A DNA stretch of 64,000 bases, taken from assembly GCF_036323735.1 (NCBI RefSeq), contig NC_086033.1, positions 5,786,968 through 5,850,967 on the forward strand, written 5' to 3'. Position 1 is the first letter of the stretch. The number at the start of each line of letters is the position of its first letter. The translations under genes and the position numbers were made by a program. The DNA is from Rattus norvegicus. Lineage: Eukaryota; Chordata; Mammalia; Rodentia; Muridae. Shown here one piece after another: positions 11,735 to 23,299 of this stretch. The notes under the pieces were generated by a model that saw nothing but the letters and a program-made list of their open reading frames with translations, did no database searches and was not told where the DNA came from.

Positions 11735-12081
11735 GGGCTGGAGAGATGGCTTAGTGGTTAAGAGCACTGACTGCTCTTCCAGAGGTCCTGAGTTCAAATC
11801 CCAGCAACTACATGGTGGCTCACAACCACCTGTAATGAGTTCTGATGCCCTTTCTGGTGTGTCTGCAGACAGCTACAGTGCACTTATAATAAATAAATGT
11901 TAAAAAAAATGGCTGGAGAGATGGCTCAGAGGTTAAGAGCACTGTCTGCTCTTCCAGAGGTCCTGAGTTCAATTCCCAGCAACCACATGGTGGCTTTCAA
12001 CCATCTATAATCAGGTCTGGTGCCCTCTTCTGGCCTGCAGGTGCATACATGCAGGCAGAAAGCTGTATGATATATACATAA

Positions 12082-12124
<43 letters not shown>

Positions 12125-12132
12125 ATGTTAAA
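11735..12132 (+). mobile_element. Two B2 SINEs in tandem
   Basis: There are two head-to-tail B2 units. The first starts 'gggctggagagatggctta' at 11735 and ends in an A-rich tail near 11905. The second starts 'ggctggagagatggctcag' at about 11911 and ends in (AAAT)n. A single perfect 14-base target duplication (aaatatcaaattgc; 11721-11734 and 12133-12146) flanks the pair. Confidence 0.93.
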
Positions 12133-12146
12133 AAATATCAAATTGC

Positions 12147-13315
12147 TGGTCCTTTATATTAGTTGAAAGAAAGAAAGTAACAAAGAAGCAAAAAAAAAGA
12201 GGGAAAAAAGAAACTAAACGACAAACTTATGAAGGGAGGTAGAAGCCATCAAAATGAGGGCAGGGAGTGAAAGAAAATGGGCGGGGTGCCATGCTTGAAG
12301 GAGGAAAAGACTCTCTGCTCTGATGAAGCTGACAAAGGTGGTGCCTGCAGGTCCTTCACAGGCGCTTTGACCCTGCCGGCTCAGCTTAGGCACAGTTGTT
12401 TGTCCTCTTGGATCCTGTGCGGATTCCAGGTAAGGCGGGCAGTGGGAGAGCCAGGTCTCCAGCTAACTGGCTAAGCTGCTGTGCTTCAGAGCACAGGGTG
12501 CTTTGTTGCAGCTTTGCAGGAGCTCCTGAGTCTGCACAGCCGCTGCACAATGTTTCCACCACACTCCTGCTTTCCTCCCCTGTGAAATCCCCTCTGGAGT
12601 CATGTTTGCTGCTTGCTGTGTACTGAACTGCTGCCAAAGAAAAACAAGCTCGTTCCTGAAGAACTATTGCTGAACAGGTCCTCTTCCCCCATATCCTAAT
12701 AACTTTTCTCTTCCATTACCTATGATGTGGGCTACTTATTAAAAGTAGTTTGCAAAAAACTTTGCCTCCATCCTGCTGTAGTAGAAATAAGAAAAAAGCA
12801 AGCAGGTCCTTTTGTACAAAATACTTTATCAGAGGTCTTAAGCTCCTCAGGCTTCCTCAAAGAAGCTCTGAAGGCAATTTTAGGAAGTATCTAATAATAT
12901 TGCATGTGATAAAAGAAGAGAGGCACTTGGGTCAACTAAAATCCAACTTTATTAGTCTGGTCTCTTAGTCTTCAGTGCATCTATCCAGGCTCTTCTGGCT
13001 TTTAGAGTCTCTAGCAAGAAGTGATGTGTAATTCTCATGGGAGGACTGACTGTGTATGTTACCAGTACTTTTACCCTTGCAGCTTTTATTACACTTTATT
13101 TGTTCTCCATGTTTCCTGTCTTAGGTAATATATGCCCAGGGGAATTTCTTCGCGACTCCAGTCTGTTTCATACTGTGTGCTCCTTTTACTTTGATAAGAC
13201 TCTTGCTTAAGTTAAGGACATTTTCTTCTATGATTTCGGTTGAGAATGGTTTTTTTTCTTGTTTTTGGTTTTTATTTTTGTTTTTTTTTTGTCTTATTTG
13301 CCTTTGACCCAAGTT
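12147..13315. other. Unassigned non-coding DNA
   Basis: A somewhat GC-richer patch lies at 12270-12640, with opposing open frames of 65-83 codons. I recognise no protein in either strand, and the second unit lacks the segment, so conservation cannot be tested. Confidence 0.45.
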
Positions 13316-13331
13316 TATTTTCATCCTTCCT

Positions 13332-13466
13332 TCAGACACACCAGAAGAGGGCATCAAATCTCTTTACAGATGGTTGTGAGCCACCATGTGGTTGCTGGGA
13401 ATTGAACTCAGGACCTCCGGAAGTGTAGTCGGGTGCTCTTAACCGCTGAGCCATCTCTCCAGCCCA
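13332..13466 (-). mobile_element. B2 SINE
   Basis: Reverse-oriented B2 ('acaccagaagagggcatcaa' to 'ccatctctccagccc') flanked by a perfect 16-base target duplication tattttcatccttcct (13316-13331 and 13467-13482). Confidence 0.94.
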
Positions 13467-13567
13467 TATTTTCATCCTTCCTATATACTTTATTGTCTTT
13501 ATCATTTTATGATTATATTTGTTATTTAGCAGAAAAATCCTACTTCTTGCATGTTTTCTCCCAGGAT

Positions 13568-13622
13568 TCTCTTCCTTCCTTCCTTCCTTCTTCCCTCCTT
13601 CCTTCCTTCCTTTCTTCCTTTG
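13568..13622. repeat. (CTTC)n pyrimidine tract
   Basis: Imperfect CTTC/TTCC repeats explain the long plus-strand frame of leucine, serine and phenylalanine here. Confidence 0.9.
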
Positions 13623-13659
13623 CTTTTCCTTTATTCCTTTCCCCCCTCCACTCTTTTCC

Positions 13660-14597
13660 TCCCTTTGGATTTAAGATTTCCTCTATCTACGTATCCATTC
13701 CTTCTATCATCTCTTCAATGCCTGAGGTTCTCTATTCCATCTGTTGGAGTCTGTTATTAAGGTCTGCCTCTGAGAGACTATTTGAGTTCCTACATTTTAC
13801 TCATCCACACCTCTCTGTTTAGGATTTCTTTATTCATTTCCTTCCACAGTTATTGTTTTCACACATTTCTTTACTTTCTCTTTAAAGGCCTCTCCCATAT
13901 GTGCAAATGCTGTTTTGCAGTCTTTTTTTTATTCTTGTTCTTCAGTCATGTTGACATATTCAGGGCCTTCTGTCATAGTGTTGATGGGCTCTAATAGAGA
14001 TTTGAATGCCCTGGCTGTTACTGGTTGTGATTCTATGCTGGTCTGTAGTTATTTGGGCTTGGGAAGATTGTAATTCTAGGTGCTGAATCTGCTTTTGTGT
14101 GTAGAAAGTATTTGATCCCAACCATGGATTTCTGCCTATCCTTTGCCCAGTTAGTTTCTGGATAAAAGATTCACACTAGCTTTATATCTATGATAATCCT
14201 TAATCAGCACAAGAGCTGGGCAGATAGCTATCCTCTATACTATTATGCATATTTTTCCAATAATTCCGTTATATAATTTGCCATGGTTTTGTCTGGGATG
14301 CTTTAAACTCCAATTAGACCACTCACATGGCCATTATTTAAAGATTCTTACCTCATGGTGGCTTCTCCTCTATTTATGTTCTTCTTTCTACCCCTGTCTG
14401 TCATGGTCTCCTCCCATCCCCAAGCTGGGAACACCAGGGAACACCTGTCTTAATTCTGTACAGCTTTTGACTATAGGCATTTTAATTTACAATTCAGAAA
14501 TAACTTGGTGGTAAGGTCACATAAGAGTATGCATTGGTGTTTTCTTTCTTTCATTTGCTGTTGTTATTGTTGCTGCTGCTCCTGTTTTTATTTTGTC
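13660..14597. other. Unassigned sequence, possibly old L1
   Basis: Phrases such as 'cattcttccatctgttggagtc'-type runs and 'aggcctctcccatatgtgca' suggest the reverse strand of an old L1 5' region, but I cannot confirm this without a repeat library. Confidence 0.3.
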
Positions 14598-14690
14598 TTT
14601 TTTTTTTTTTTTTTTGAGAGCTGAGAACCATATCCAGGGCCTTACGCTTGTTAGGCAAGTGCTCTACCACTGAGCTAAATCCCCAACCCC
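14598..14690 (-). mobile_element. ID-like SINE, reverse strand
   Basis: A T-run is followed by 'ggcaagtgctctaccactga' and 'gctaaatccccaacccc', the reverse complement of the ID head. Confidence 0.9.
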
Positions 14691-16238
14691 GTTGCTGCTG
14701 TTTTTAATTTGTCTTTGTTGGTTTGGTTGGTTGGTTGGTTTTTGAGACAGTGTTTTTCTACTGTACTAGCATTTTCAAAAGCCAGTTGCTTGATTAAGAT
14801 ATCTGGGGTCAGAGAAAGGCCTGAGTGTTAGTATTCTGCTAGCAGCCTTCTGATGGAGAACTCACAACTCCTACAGCACCACACCTGCTTAGAGGGTGAC
14901 ACGTCCCCACCTAAAGATATTGAACTAAACATCTGAACCTATAAGCCAGCCCCAATTAAATGTTGTCCTTTATAAAACTTACTTTGGTCATGCTATATGT
15001 TCTCAGCAGTAAAACCCTAACTTCACGGTCCTCTGAAGGATCATTTCCCCAATGTAGGGGACTGCCAGGGTGTTGAGGGCACATAATTTAGGGCAAACAT
15101 AGTCATGAGCCTATTGAGTAGCGCTGACCTTAAGTATTAAATTATCATTTTCAGTTCTGTAATAGCTGCCAACTGTAGGCTGGATACAACGGGGGCTAGA
15201 ATGCCATATACATCTAGTATAGGGCAAAGGGAAGGAGCATCATCCAGTCCCACCAGTCTCTAAGGCTAATTTAGTTAAGGTCTAATTTAGAGTTCTATTT
15301 ATCCTTTCTACCTGCCCTTAGCTGTGGGGATGATATGCATAATGAAGCTTCCAATTTGTCCCCAAGATCTTAGTCAGTCACTGACATTTCTGAAATATGA
15401 AGGCAGGCCCATTATCTTGTCCTATTACTTTAGGTGCTTCAAATCTGGGAAAATCTCTTCTAGTATCTCTATCCGTCTATCCAGGAGGAAATGTCCACAA
15501 AAACCAGCAGGTATTTTGAGCCATGTCTTTCTTCCTTAATCTCTATAAAATCAATTTTCCCAGTAGAGGCCTCCAGGCTCTTACCTCTCAGTCAGGAGTT
15601 TGGATATTTGGGGTGGCTGGGAGTGTTGCTCAGCTGATAAGCTTTAAAGTTTGTCATTCGTTTTACTCCCAAGTGAGTGACTCTGTGGATCTTTCTGAGA
15701 AGAGTTCTTGTTAAAGAGATGGATAATATTAGCTTACATTCAGTCGATCATCACCATCCCATTTAATTACTTTTTCTCCATATATCAGTTGATCTAGGTG
15801 GTTCAGATAGAACAGTATCCAATCTAGAGATGCTGTTTTCTTTAAGACTATGTCCTTAGCGGCCTTGTTAGCCCATGTGTTATCTCTAGCCATTGGTTTC
15901 TTTTTCCATGATGAGGGCTTGTGTTAATGTTATTAGCTTGGCCCTTTGAATTGAAGTGTCTGGAGGAACAGACTGAGTCCAGACTACCTCCATTTCCAGT
16001 GTCACCACTGCCCCTGCACTCCTCTGACCCTCATGGGTAAAGCTGCTTTTGTTAATAAACCAGATCTGTTCTGTCTCTGGCAGAGGAGAATCACTTTGAT
16101 GGAGTGGACAGTCCAAGTCAGGGTCGGGCAGCAGAAATGCACGGTTCGGGGAAACAGGTGGCTGGAAAATATGTAAGCCATGGTAAATTGAGAAAGTCAG
16201 AAAATGAAGCCTGTAGGCATTACTGAACAACAATCAGA

Positions 16239-16240
<2 letters not shown>

Positions 16241-16278
<38 letters not shown>
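16241..16278. repeat. (GT)n microsatellite
   Basis: About 18 GT units within the ERV relic. Confidence 0.96.
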
Positions 16279-16279
<1 letters not shown>

Positions 16280-17187
16280 TGAGTCGCAAAGTTAACTTAT
16301 CTGCATCTTTATCCAACAGTGCTGTGGCAACAATAATAAGCAGGCAATCCTGCTGTCACTGAGTCCAGTTTCTATGATAAATAAGCCATTGGCCATTTCT
16401 ATGGTAGTCTTTTCTCCTGGATCCAGGGCTTTGTTGGCTAGAGGGGCTCTAATTCATTCTTCTTGTCTAATCTGCACTCTTCTATAATCTTTGCAACTTT
16501 TATTACCTTGTATCTGTAACTTTTATCTAATATTTGGCACTAACTAATTGAAGAACGCCCTGTACTAGAGTTCTCTGTTTTCTCTTATTTCATATCATAT
16601 CTAAACACTGTCCAATTATTGTTTAAACCTGCTTGTAGAGCCTGGTGGCAAATCTGGAGGAGATCCCTAACCCTTACACCCATTAAATAACCAACCTGGG
16701 TGGGTTCCCTGTGGGCCCAAGGGCCAGTTTCTTGGCCTATGTCTGTGGTGAAGAGAATGTAAGAACTTTTCGGGGGAGTTGGTGTCATGTCCTGAATACA
16801 GTTTACTCTACATTATGCCATCTTGTGGCTGGTCCCTCAGGGGAAGAGATGCCTCAACATGAGCCTACCAGAGGCATCCCCTTTCTTTATATAAAATAAA
16901 TCTTTTTCATCTTAAAAACTCAGAGACCACATTTACTCGGACAGGGAGCATGCATTTCTCTTGGCAAGAAGGATATTCATTTACTGAACAAAAGATGTGA
17001 GCAGGAGTCAGTTGCAAACTCTGTTAATGGATACATATGACCACTTGGGGCCTCTCCTGTCATGGACCCTGGATGCCAGACTGCACTGTGTCTGCCCTAG
17101 GCAGAAGGAGAGGGGAAGAGGGGATAAACCGGTGAGAAATGTAAAACCTGGAGCTGGTCCTGAGGGAAAAAGAAACTCAACAAATGA

Positions 17188-17262
17188 CTGCTGAGAATTG
17201 AACTCAGGACATCTGGAAGAGCAGTCAGTGTTCTTAACCACCGAGCCATCTCTCTAGCCCCA
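17188..17262 (-). mobile_element. B2 SINE fragment
   Basis: Reverse-oriented B2 head only: 'ctgagaattgaactcaggac' through 'gagccatctctctagcccc'. It interrupts the ERV relic. Confidence 0.85.
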
Positions 17263-19116
17263 AAGCTAACACTGTCAACAAGGATGGAGCTAACCACTAG
17301 GCTGGACTCAGATTTTGTTCCCGTTGACAAAGAAGTGTTAGCAGGAAGGAGGAGGGAAAACTTCTGAAACACTATATCCTCTACTGCTGACACCTTGGGG
17401 GGGGGGGTCCTGTGGCCATTTAACATCAAAAGCAGGCCACTCTAAGTTACATTAAGTGGTCATTAGTCCTAACAACCTGTCCCATGTCAAAAAATTTCAT
17501 CAGTCCAAGTCCAAGAACACAGAAAACAAAAGAACAACTAACACAAAGCGCCCTCTTTCGCAGCTGAAGTACACAGACCAGCCTGTCCATGCCACGGACA
17601 GGATAACTCAGGCCTTCTGCTCGAGCCACTGGCCAGATCAAAGTCCTGTTACTGAGGCTGTCCGAGCCCTCCTTAAGCTTGCACATATGAATCTAACCAA
17701 AAGCAGAACACATGGAAGCTAGATAGAGGAGACGTAGACAACTGTGGTACATTGCTCAAGTTGTCACTTCCCCGATTCACCACTCTCCTGTGGGTCTCCT
17801 CCAAGAGGTGAGTTTACTGGCCAATACACAAAATATGAGGTACAAATTGAACCACTACCTGAACCTCCTGAAATGTCACTCACAGAGGAGGAAATCTATG
17901 TAAAGGCAAGAGTTTAGTCATTCCAAAATATCGGGGTCATCCCATTCAGAGAGAGAAGTCCCTGAGCAGAGTCTACCAGGGAGTTATATACTTACAATTA
18001 GGGTAGAATTCAAACAATTGGGGCAGAATTTGGACAAAGGTAACTATATAGGGTACAATCAGGGGGGAGAGGCAACCTCCAAATAGACTGGCAGTCAGTG
18101 GGCTGTTCTGGGACTTTCTGAGGGAGTCGGATGGGGAGTCACAGGAGGCTTTTTCAACAGTCTGGTTTGCAGCTGTTGCAGGAACTACACTAGCTCTACT
18201 CCTCCTGGAAGGGAGGGGTCCTTCTGTGCTCAGAGGTTGGTGGTGGAATTTTCCCACTGGCCTCAGATTTGTTCCAACTCGGGCTCTTTCATGGGGACTT
18301 TGGATTTGGAAAGCTGTGGAAATGCTTTAAATAGGGCTTAATGGGCTATCCTAGAACAAATATGGAAGACTTTGTTACTGAAAGTGGTTTAAATTGTGTG
18401 ACTCTGTCCCAAGCGTTTTGTGAAGAATTTCAATATTTGCTTAGAGACTCTTTGGGGAGATTTTATGGTAAAGAATGTGGCTACCTTTTGCACTTCTCTG
18501 AAGATTCTGCGTAAGACCTAGATTAAGAAAATCAGATAAATTGAATTGAAAAAGGAAGTCTCAGAAACACCACTATGTGGCCCCCATAGTCTCATATGTT
18601 TGAAGAAGCCCCTGGAAGCCTCAGAGTGGAATGTGAAGGTTTGTATATGCTTGGCCCAGGGAGCGGTACTATTATACGGTACGGCTCCTTTGGAGTAGGT
18701 ATTTCCTTGTTGGGTCAGGTGTTTCGCTGTGGGTCTGGGCTTTAAGACCCTCATCCTAGCTGCCTGAAACTGAGGATTCTGCTAGCAAACATCAGATGAA
18801 GATGTAGAACTCTCAGCTCCTACAGGACCATATCTGCTTAGATGCTGCCAGGCTCCCACCTTGATGATAAGGAACTGAAGATCTGAATCTTTAAGCCAGC
18901 TCCAATTAAATGCTGTCCTTTATAACATTTGTCTTAGTCATGGTTTCTGTTCTCGGCAGTGAAACCCTAACTAAAAACTTCACATAGATGCCTGGAAGTT
19001 TAGATAATTAGCATGCAGACCCCATAAATGTGTCCCTACATATCTCAAGAAACACTTTATTCAGGTATGATCCATTGCCACAAATAAGGAACACGATGAA
19101 GGACAAACGTCCATGG

Positions 19117-19290
19117 TAGGGGCTGGAGAGATGGCTCATCATTTGAGAATTTGTTTCTCAAAAGGCACCTAGCAATCCTCTGTCATTTAAGTTCCAGGTG
19201 AAACCCAATGACCTCTTCTGGCCTTTGGGGAACAGCATGCACAGACCTACAGAAGGCAAAACACTCATAAATGTAAAATAAATCAACAAC
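19117..19290 (+). mobile_element. B2-like SINE, diverged
   Basis: Starts 'ggggctggagagatggctca', contains 'gacctcttctggcc', and ends 'ataaatgtaaaataaatcaa' with an A-rich tail. Confidence 0.8.
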
Positions 19291-19559
19291 AACAACAAAC
19301 AAAAACAAAAGCACCCAAAGGAGGGAAAACCAAAGGAGAAAACTCATAGGGCACCTTTGCCTGGATATTTTGTCCAGCTTTTAAAGAAATCTAGAAACTG
19401 AATTGTAAACTATGTGGTCTGCTTGAGTTGAAATCCCAAATGGAACATAGTACATTGTCAAGAACAAAAGTCATCATCCTAATCAAGAACAAGAAAACAA
19501 CCAACCATAAAAACCCTATCCCCTGAAAGGTCTTGCAATTTATTATCTCTTCTGTGCAG

Positions 19560-19960
19560 TTATAATTGATATCATGTTTGAAGGAAACCAAAACCAAGCA
19601 ATTCTGTTTCATGACTGCTTCTATACTCGCTATAATATTGTTTTATTTCCTGGGATATACTACAGAAAGCCTGATGAATATTCCATTAATATGTTCAACA
19701 CTCTCATCCACAAAAGAGTATATTTTAGCGGTCGCTAAATATTTGATAAGGATACAGCATTGATAATTTTTTCATCATGAAGCTGGTATTCAGAGTTGGA
19801 CACACAGTCTACACTGAAAGTCCAATTGTCTTTGTATCTCAGTCTGACTGGGAAGTAATTATGATGCCCAATCCCTGTGAGAATGCAGAGGTCCATCCCT
19901 GCCTGAGAGCTGTGGGATTTCAGATGGTTACATCACACTTCAATAAAGAAGGTTCTTAAG
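19560..19960 (-). other. Type B gene 3' flank, homologous to 35.99-36.35 kb
   Basis: This segment resembles 35990-36350, the region downstream of the type A gene: shared 'ttttatttcct', a 'gctaaat...' run and 'ttttcatcatgaag'. It marks the common 3' end of the two paralogues and includes the conserved poly(A) signal listed separately. Frames on the plus strand are not preserved. Confidence 0.5.
19642..19647 (-). terminator. Candidate poly(A) signal of type B gene
   Basis: AATAAA on the minus strand lies 361 bases past the TAA stop. The context GGAAATAAAAC is repeated at 36096-36101 behind the type A gene. Confidence 0.5.
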
Positions 19961-20007
19961 AGTGACGAGTTCGAGATCACTGTTTGATTCACAAGGATAC
20001 ATTCGAT

Positions 20008-20209
20008 TTACTCAAAAGTAACAGGACACAAGGATTCAATATCTGCGGTGTAGATGGTCTTGCTGGCCTCCTCACAGAACCTCTTTCCCTCCTCACAGGA
20101 TGCTTGCAGTTCAGTCTGCTCCACCAGCAGTTTTCTGTTCTCATTCATCAAAATCCTTACATTCTTCTTCAATTCATTGCGTTCATTCAGGAGGTGGAAG
20201 TTTCTGATG
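20008..20209 (-). CDS. Type B gene, unit 1, exon 4 (terminal)
   Basis: The acceptor TTTTGATTCAG precedes 20209. A second AG six bases further on is also in frame; the first gives the same length as type A. It encodes the third coiled-coil segment. Past the conserved CEEAS it ends IYTADIESLCPVTFE then TAA, a tail not shared with type A. Confidence 0.78.
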
Positions 20210-21203
20210 CTGAATCAAAAACAAATAATGGTAAATCCCAGGCAGTTTCTGTTTGCCTGCCACTCCTGCAAGTACAATCATCCCTTCAAGGGCCCCATCC
20301 CCAGGCATAGCCAGACTAGAGCCACAGTTTGCATGTTAGCACCAATTAGAGGAAGGTCAAATCCCGAGTCCGCATTCCACGGGAATCAAAGTACTTCAGA
20401 AAATCCTGACACTAGAGGGTATATATACATCAAAGAAGAGGAAATGGTGCATACGGGTGCTTATGTGTTCATGGTATTCTAAAGTCATTGGCAGGTAGAG
20501 GGCCAATCCCCTCTGAGGGGTGATAGAAGACCCAGCAGCTATAGAATCTTCCCATGTGTTTCTCATGGATCCCAGATCTTTTTTCAAAGTCATAGCTGGA
20601 CAGAAATATTCCCCGCCTAGTGCTGGGGTCTCCTTTCTGTCAGTGACTCACCGGTAGGAATTGTTCTCTTGTGTGAGCTCCTTGTACTTCTCCATGGCAT
20701 CACTTATCCAGTTGGTCATCTTATGCATATCCATCGTTCTCATCTCATGTTGGGATTTAAGCATTGGCAATTCAATGTTCAGCCTGTGTTAGAACATGGC
20801 CCAAGGAACAAATAACTGTCTGAACTCATGATTTCACAATTAGGTGAAGTGTAAATAAAAAATTTTCAATAAAAATTCAAATTCAAGGAATGGGGGCTAG
20901 GGAAGAAAGTGGAAAACTCAAAGACCACAGCAAAAACACAACAGTGAGACTCAAACCATCACTCTTCCATAGAAAATATTTCTCTGCAAGTCAGCACACA
21001 TTTGTTTTGAAATAAGTAATCCTTAAAAGGCTGGTGAAGTATGGTCCTATAAAGACCCTCTGTATAGGAGGGGGGAAATTCTGAGAGCTGCATGTTTGGA
21101 AATAACAAGTGCCAAGAATTTATTCCCACAGTGACCTTTTCTAGGTCACAGTAAACCATCCTTGGATAATTAAAAAAAGAAAATAAAGTTCAAAGCAGGA
21201 AAA

Positions 21204-21242
<39 letters not shown>

Positions 21243-23158
21243 ATGAAATCAGACTGTTCTCTGGCCTACCTAAGCCCAGTATATAACACAAACTTGCTCC
21301 TTCCTATTGGTGCTGGTTAAACTCATTATCCTGGGCATTGGACGGCAGAGCCAGGGGACCAAATGGAGGGAACAGACCTTCAAGATCTGGCCAGGTAAGC
21401 ATGAAGGAATTGAACAGTTGTGTAAGAAGTATAAGATGTTTCCTCCAGTCTGTGTCATAGCCTTGGGTCCAACAGAAAGATGTGATGACATTTCTCTTGT
21501 TTTGAATGCAGGGATTCTCAATCCTAGTTACAAGACTCCCAGAGGCCGAAACTACTTTTTACAGGGAAGAGGATTCATAACACCTCCTCCCCTCAGGAGA
21601 GTCCTATTTGCCAGCAAGGTAAACAGAAGGAGCAAAGTGCTCTGTTGATCAATGACGGCCTCCATGGACTCATCACTATCATGACCTGCAAACTGTTCAT
21701 CAAACAAATCCTCAGACCCAATCAAAGGTCCCAGACTCCCTGATCCTGAGCAAAACACACACAAATACTTTCACATCCATCCATACATCCCAACCCATAT
21801 ACAAACATAATTAGAATGCCAACTTTATCATAGTGGTGCCATAGAATCAGTGTATAACGACCAAAATCAGAGTAAGAGTGATGACATTCAGGCATTTCAT
21901 TCACACACTTAGATGCAGCAAGTGTGACCAGGTCCTTCCAGCTGTTGAAAAAATCCAATCCAACTCCAAGGAGCTCAGGGTCAAGTACAAGAGAGGTTGA
22001 CCCTAAACACACAGCACCGAGCTTCTCTCACAGGCCAGCACCTGCCAAGGCTCCTTAAAGTCCAGGATGAGAGGTGAAACACTTTCTGGATGTGAGGAAA
22101 TCTTGGCTTAGCAGAGAGAGCACAGACAGTCAGTAGGTTACAGGGCATAATGACTACCTGTAGTTCAAACCATCATTGACATAAAGGTCCAGGATTCGAG
22201 AAAGTTCATCCCCCTCGATTTTACACTTCTGGATTTCAGATTTTACTTCCTCCAATTTCTTTATACGCTTTTCATGGTTACTGATGAAATTTTCTGATGA
22301 TGCCTTCCGAATAAACCCTGTAGATAGATAAACACAAGTGAATGTACATATTGGATAGCCCATGGGCAGAAAAGACCATTCTGAGTCTCAAAAAGGAGGT
22401 TGAGGAAGAGGAAAGACTGGAGACTTGTTGAATCCCTGAAAGAGAAGAAAAGCTATCTCTAATGTGGACTCTTAAGCTATTTCCCTCTTCCCAACCTCCT
22501 TTGCCATACATAAGCCTCACTCACTATTACATGATCCCTCATACTGAAAGATAGAATCTACCTCAGACATAAAGATTTGGGACATTGTCAGCAGATATCA
22601 GACGTGGAGCAGGTAAATCCTGGAGTTCACAGCACCATCAAACCCTAATCGTGTGTTCAAGCTTAAAGTGTCTGCGACCTCAATTCATGACTAGGGGGTT
22701 CATCCTTCCTTGTTGTTGTCACAACAGACTTAGTAACCTACAGGAATCTAGAGGATGAAGTGCTTCAGCACCCAACCATGAATGGGCACATTGTTATCCT
22801 CATAGGGCTTCCTCCTGGCACTCCTTGGCAGTAGAAATTAAAAAGCTCATAGAAAAGAAGCTGCAGGCCTGCCAATTCCTGGCTCTCTGTCAAATTACTC
22901 ATCAGGACTCTTGACTCTTGGTCTGCAATTGACAAATTCCAAGGCTCCTGCTTGTAAGGCCGACTCCTGAAAGGCACAGCTCAAACCTACATCCTGGAGG
23001 AAGTTCCCCGACTCTACTCAGTACTCACTGTGCCTTCCCCAGAATGATTTCATTCTTCTGTACTTACAAGACAGGAGGCCAGCTTTCTTCTGCCTCGTTC
23101 TGGTCTCTCCTTGGTCTCCCCTCTCCTTCTGAACTAGCTTGAGCAGCTGGTGAAACAT
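20008..23158 (-). CDS. Takusan/SPEER-like type B gene, unit 1: complete 4-exon frame (207 aa)
   Basis: Joining 23029-23158, 22158-22317, 20652-20783 and 20008-20209 on the minus strand gives an uninterrupted frame of 207 codons and TAA. All junctions have GT-AG borders and phases 1, 2, 2. Order: a basic N-terminal exon (MFHQLLKLVQKERGDQ), a Lys/Glu-rich helix (KRIKKLEEVKSEIQKC, then ILDLYVNDGLNYR), a second helix (LNIELPMLKSQHEMRT... ending QENNSYR) and a third (NERNELKKNVRILMNENRKL, then CEEGKRFCEEAS). This pattern and wording match takusan/SPEER proteins and the N-terminal coiled coils of DLG5. Such proteins are cytoplasmic or synaptic/testis coiled-coil factors; no enzyme motif is expected or seen. 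Unlike type A, exon 4 has no donor and reads into a short unique tail. No disabling mutation is visible, so it may be expressed. Its unit-2 partner has lost exons 3 and 4. Confidence 0.8.
20652..20783 (-). CDS. Type B gene, unit 1, exon 3
   Basis: 132 bases between ...AACACAG and GTGAGT. It encodes the helix containing MLKSQHEMRTMDMHKMTNW and ELTQENNSYR, equivalent to 40840-40971 in type A (same length). Too short to appear as a long open frame. Confidence 0.85.
21203..21244. repeat. (AAAT)n microsatellite in intron 2
   Basis: About ten AAAT units. Confidence 0.96.
21250..21869 (-). other. Type B intron 2, homologous to type A intron 2
   Basis: It shares diverged but colinear phrases with 41050-41420, for example 'gaaggaattga' and 'ttacagggaagaggattcat' against 'ttacagggaaaagaatttat'. 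This shows that types A and B arose by duplication of the whole gene. Frames here are not coding. Confidence 0.55.
22158..22317 (-). CDS. Type B gene, unit 1, exon 2
   Basis: 160 bases between TATCTACAG and GTAGTC. It completes an Arg codon with exon 1 and reads FIRKASSENFISNHEKRIKK onward to GLNYR. It corresponds to the DLG5 segment that contains the 'RERNELRKRLA' helix. The unit-2 twin differs at a few residues (EVKS to ELQS, G to R, R to Q). Confidence 0.87.
23029..23158 (-). CDS. Type B gene, unit 1, exon 1
   Basis: 43 codons plus one base, ending at donor GTGAGT. The protein starts MFHQLLKLVQKERGDQGETR and ends MKSFWGRH. It aligns with type A exon 1 at MF, the TRxRQ motif, the basic patch and the final splice phase. 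No upstream in-frame ATG competes closely. Confidence 0.82.
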
Positions 23159-23224
23159 GCCTGTTTGTGAACCCAAAAGGCACTGAGGGAATCCCACAGG
23201 CAGTTGGTGTCACCACAACACTGG

Positions 23225-23297
23225 TGACATCACAGAAGATTCTAGTGCTCTCTTAGATACAAGAGATTGTCCAAGGAAGACATTACTGATGATGTCA
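23225..23297 (-). promoter_or_regulatory. Paired CRE-like sites upstream of type B exon 1 (unit 1)
   Basis: TGACATCA at 23225-23232 and TGATGTCA at 23290-23297, 67 and 132 bases before the ATG. Both are one transition away from TGACGTCA. The flank is otherwise homologous to the type A promoters. Confidence 0.45.
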
Positions 23298-23299
23298 CT

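Larger units (their letters stand above)
14810..18990 (-). mobile_element. Decayed class I (gamma-type) ERV with pol remnants
   Basis: Two diverged, similarly oriented 200-base repeats ('aagccagccccaattaaatg' at about 14947 and 'aagccagctccaattaaatg' at about 18894) bracket the segment. Between them the minus strand shows retroviral pol similarity. A stretch at about 15240-15520 resembles the integrase core, and one at about 15890-16230 resembles RNase H (including a DTSIQRAKLITLTQAL-like run). All frames carry stops and shifts, so it is an inactive old copy. Whether the bracketing repeats are its own LTRs is an inference. A (GT)n lies inside at 16241-16278. Confidence 0.6.

Noticed and set aside
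20054..20482. 142-codon plus-strand frame
   Set aside because: It is the antisense shadow of type B exon 4 and its intron.
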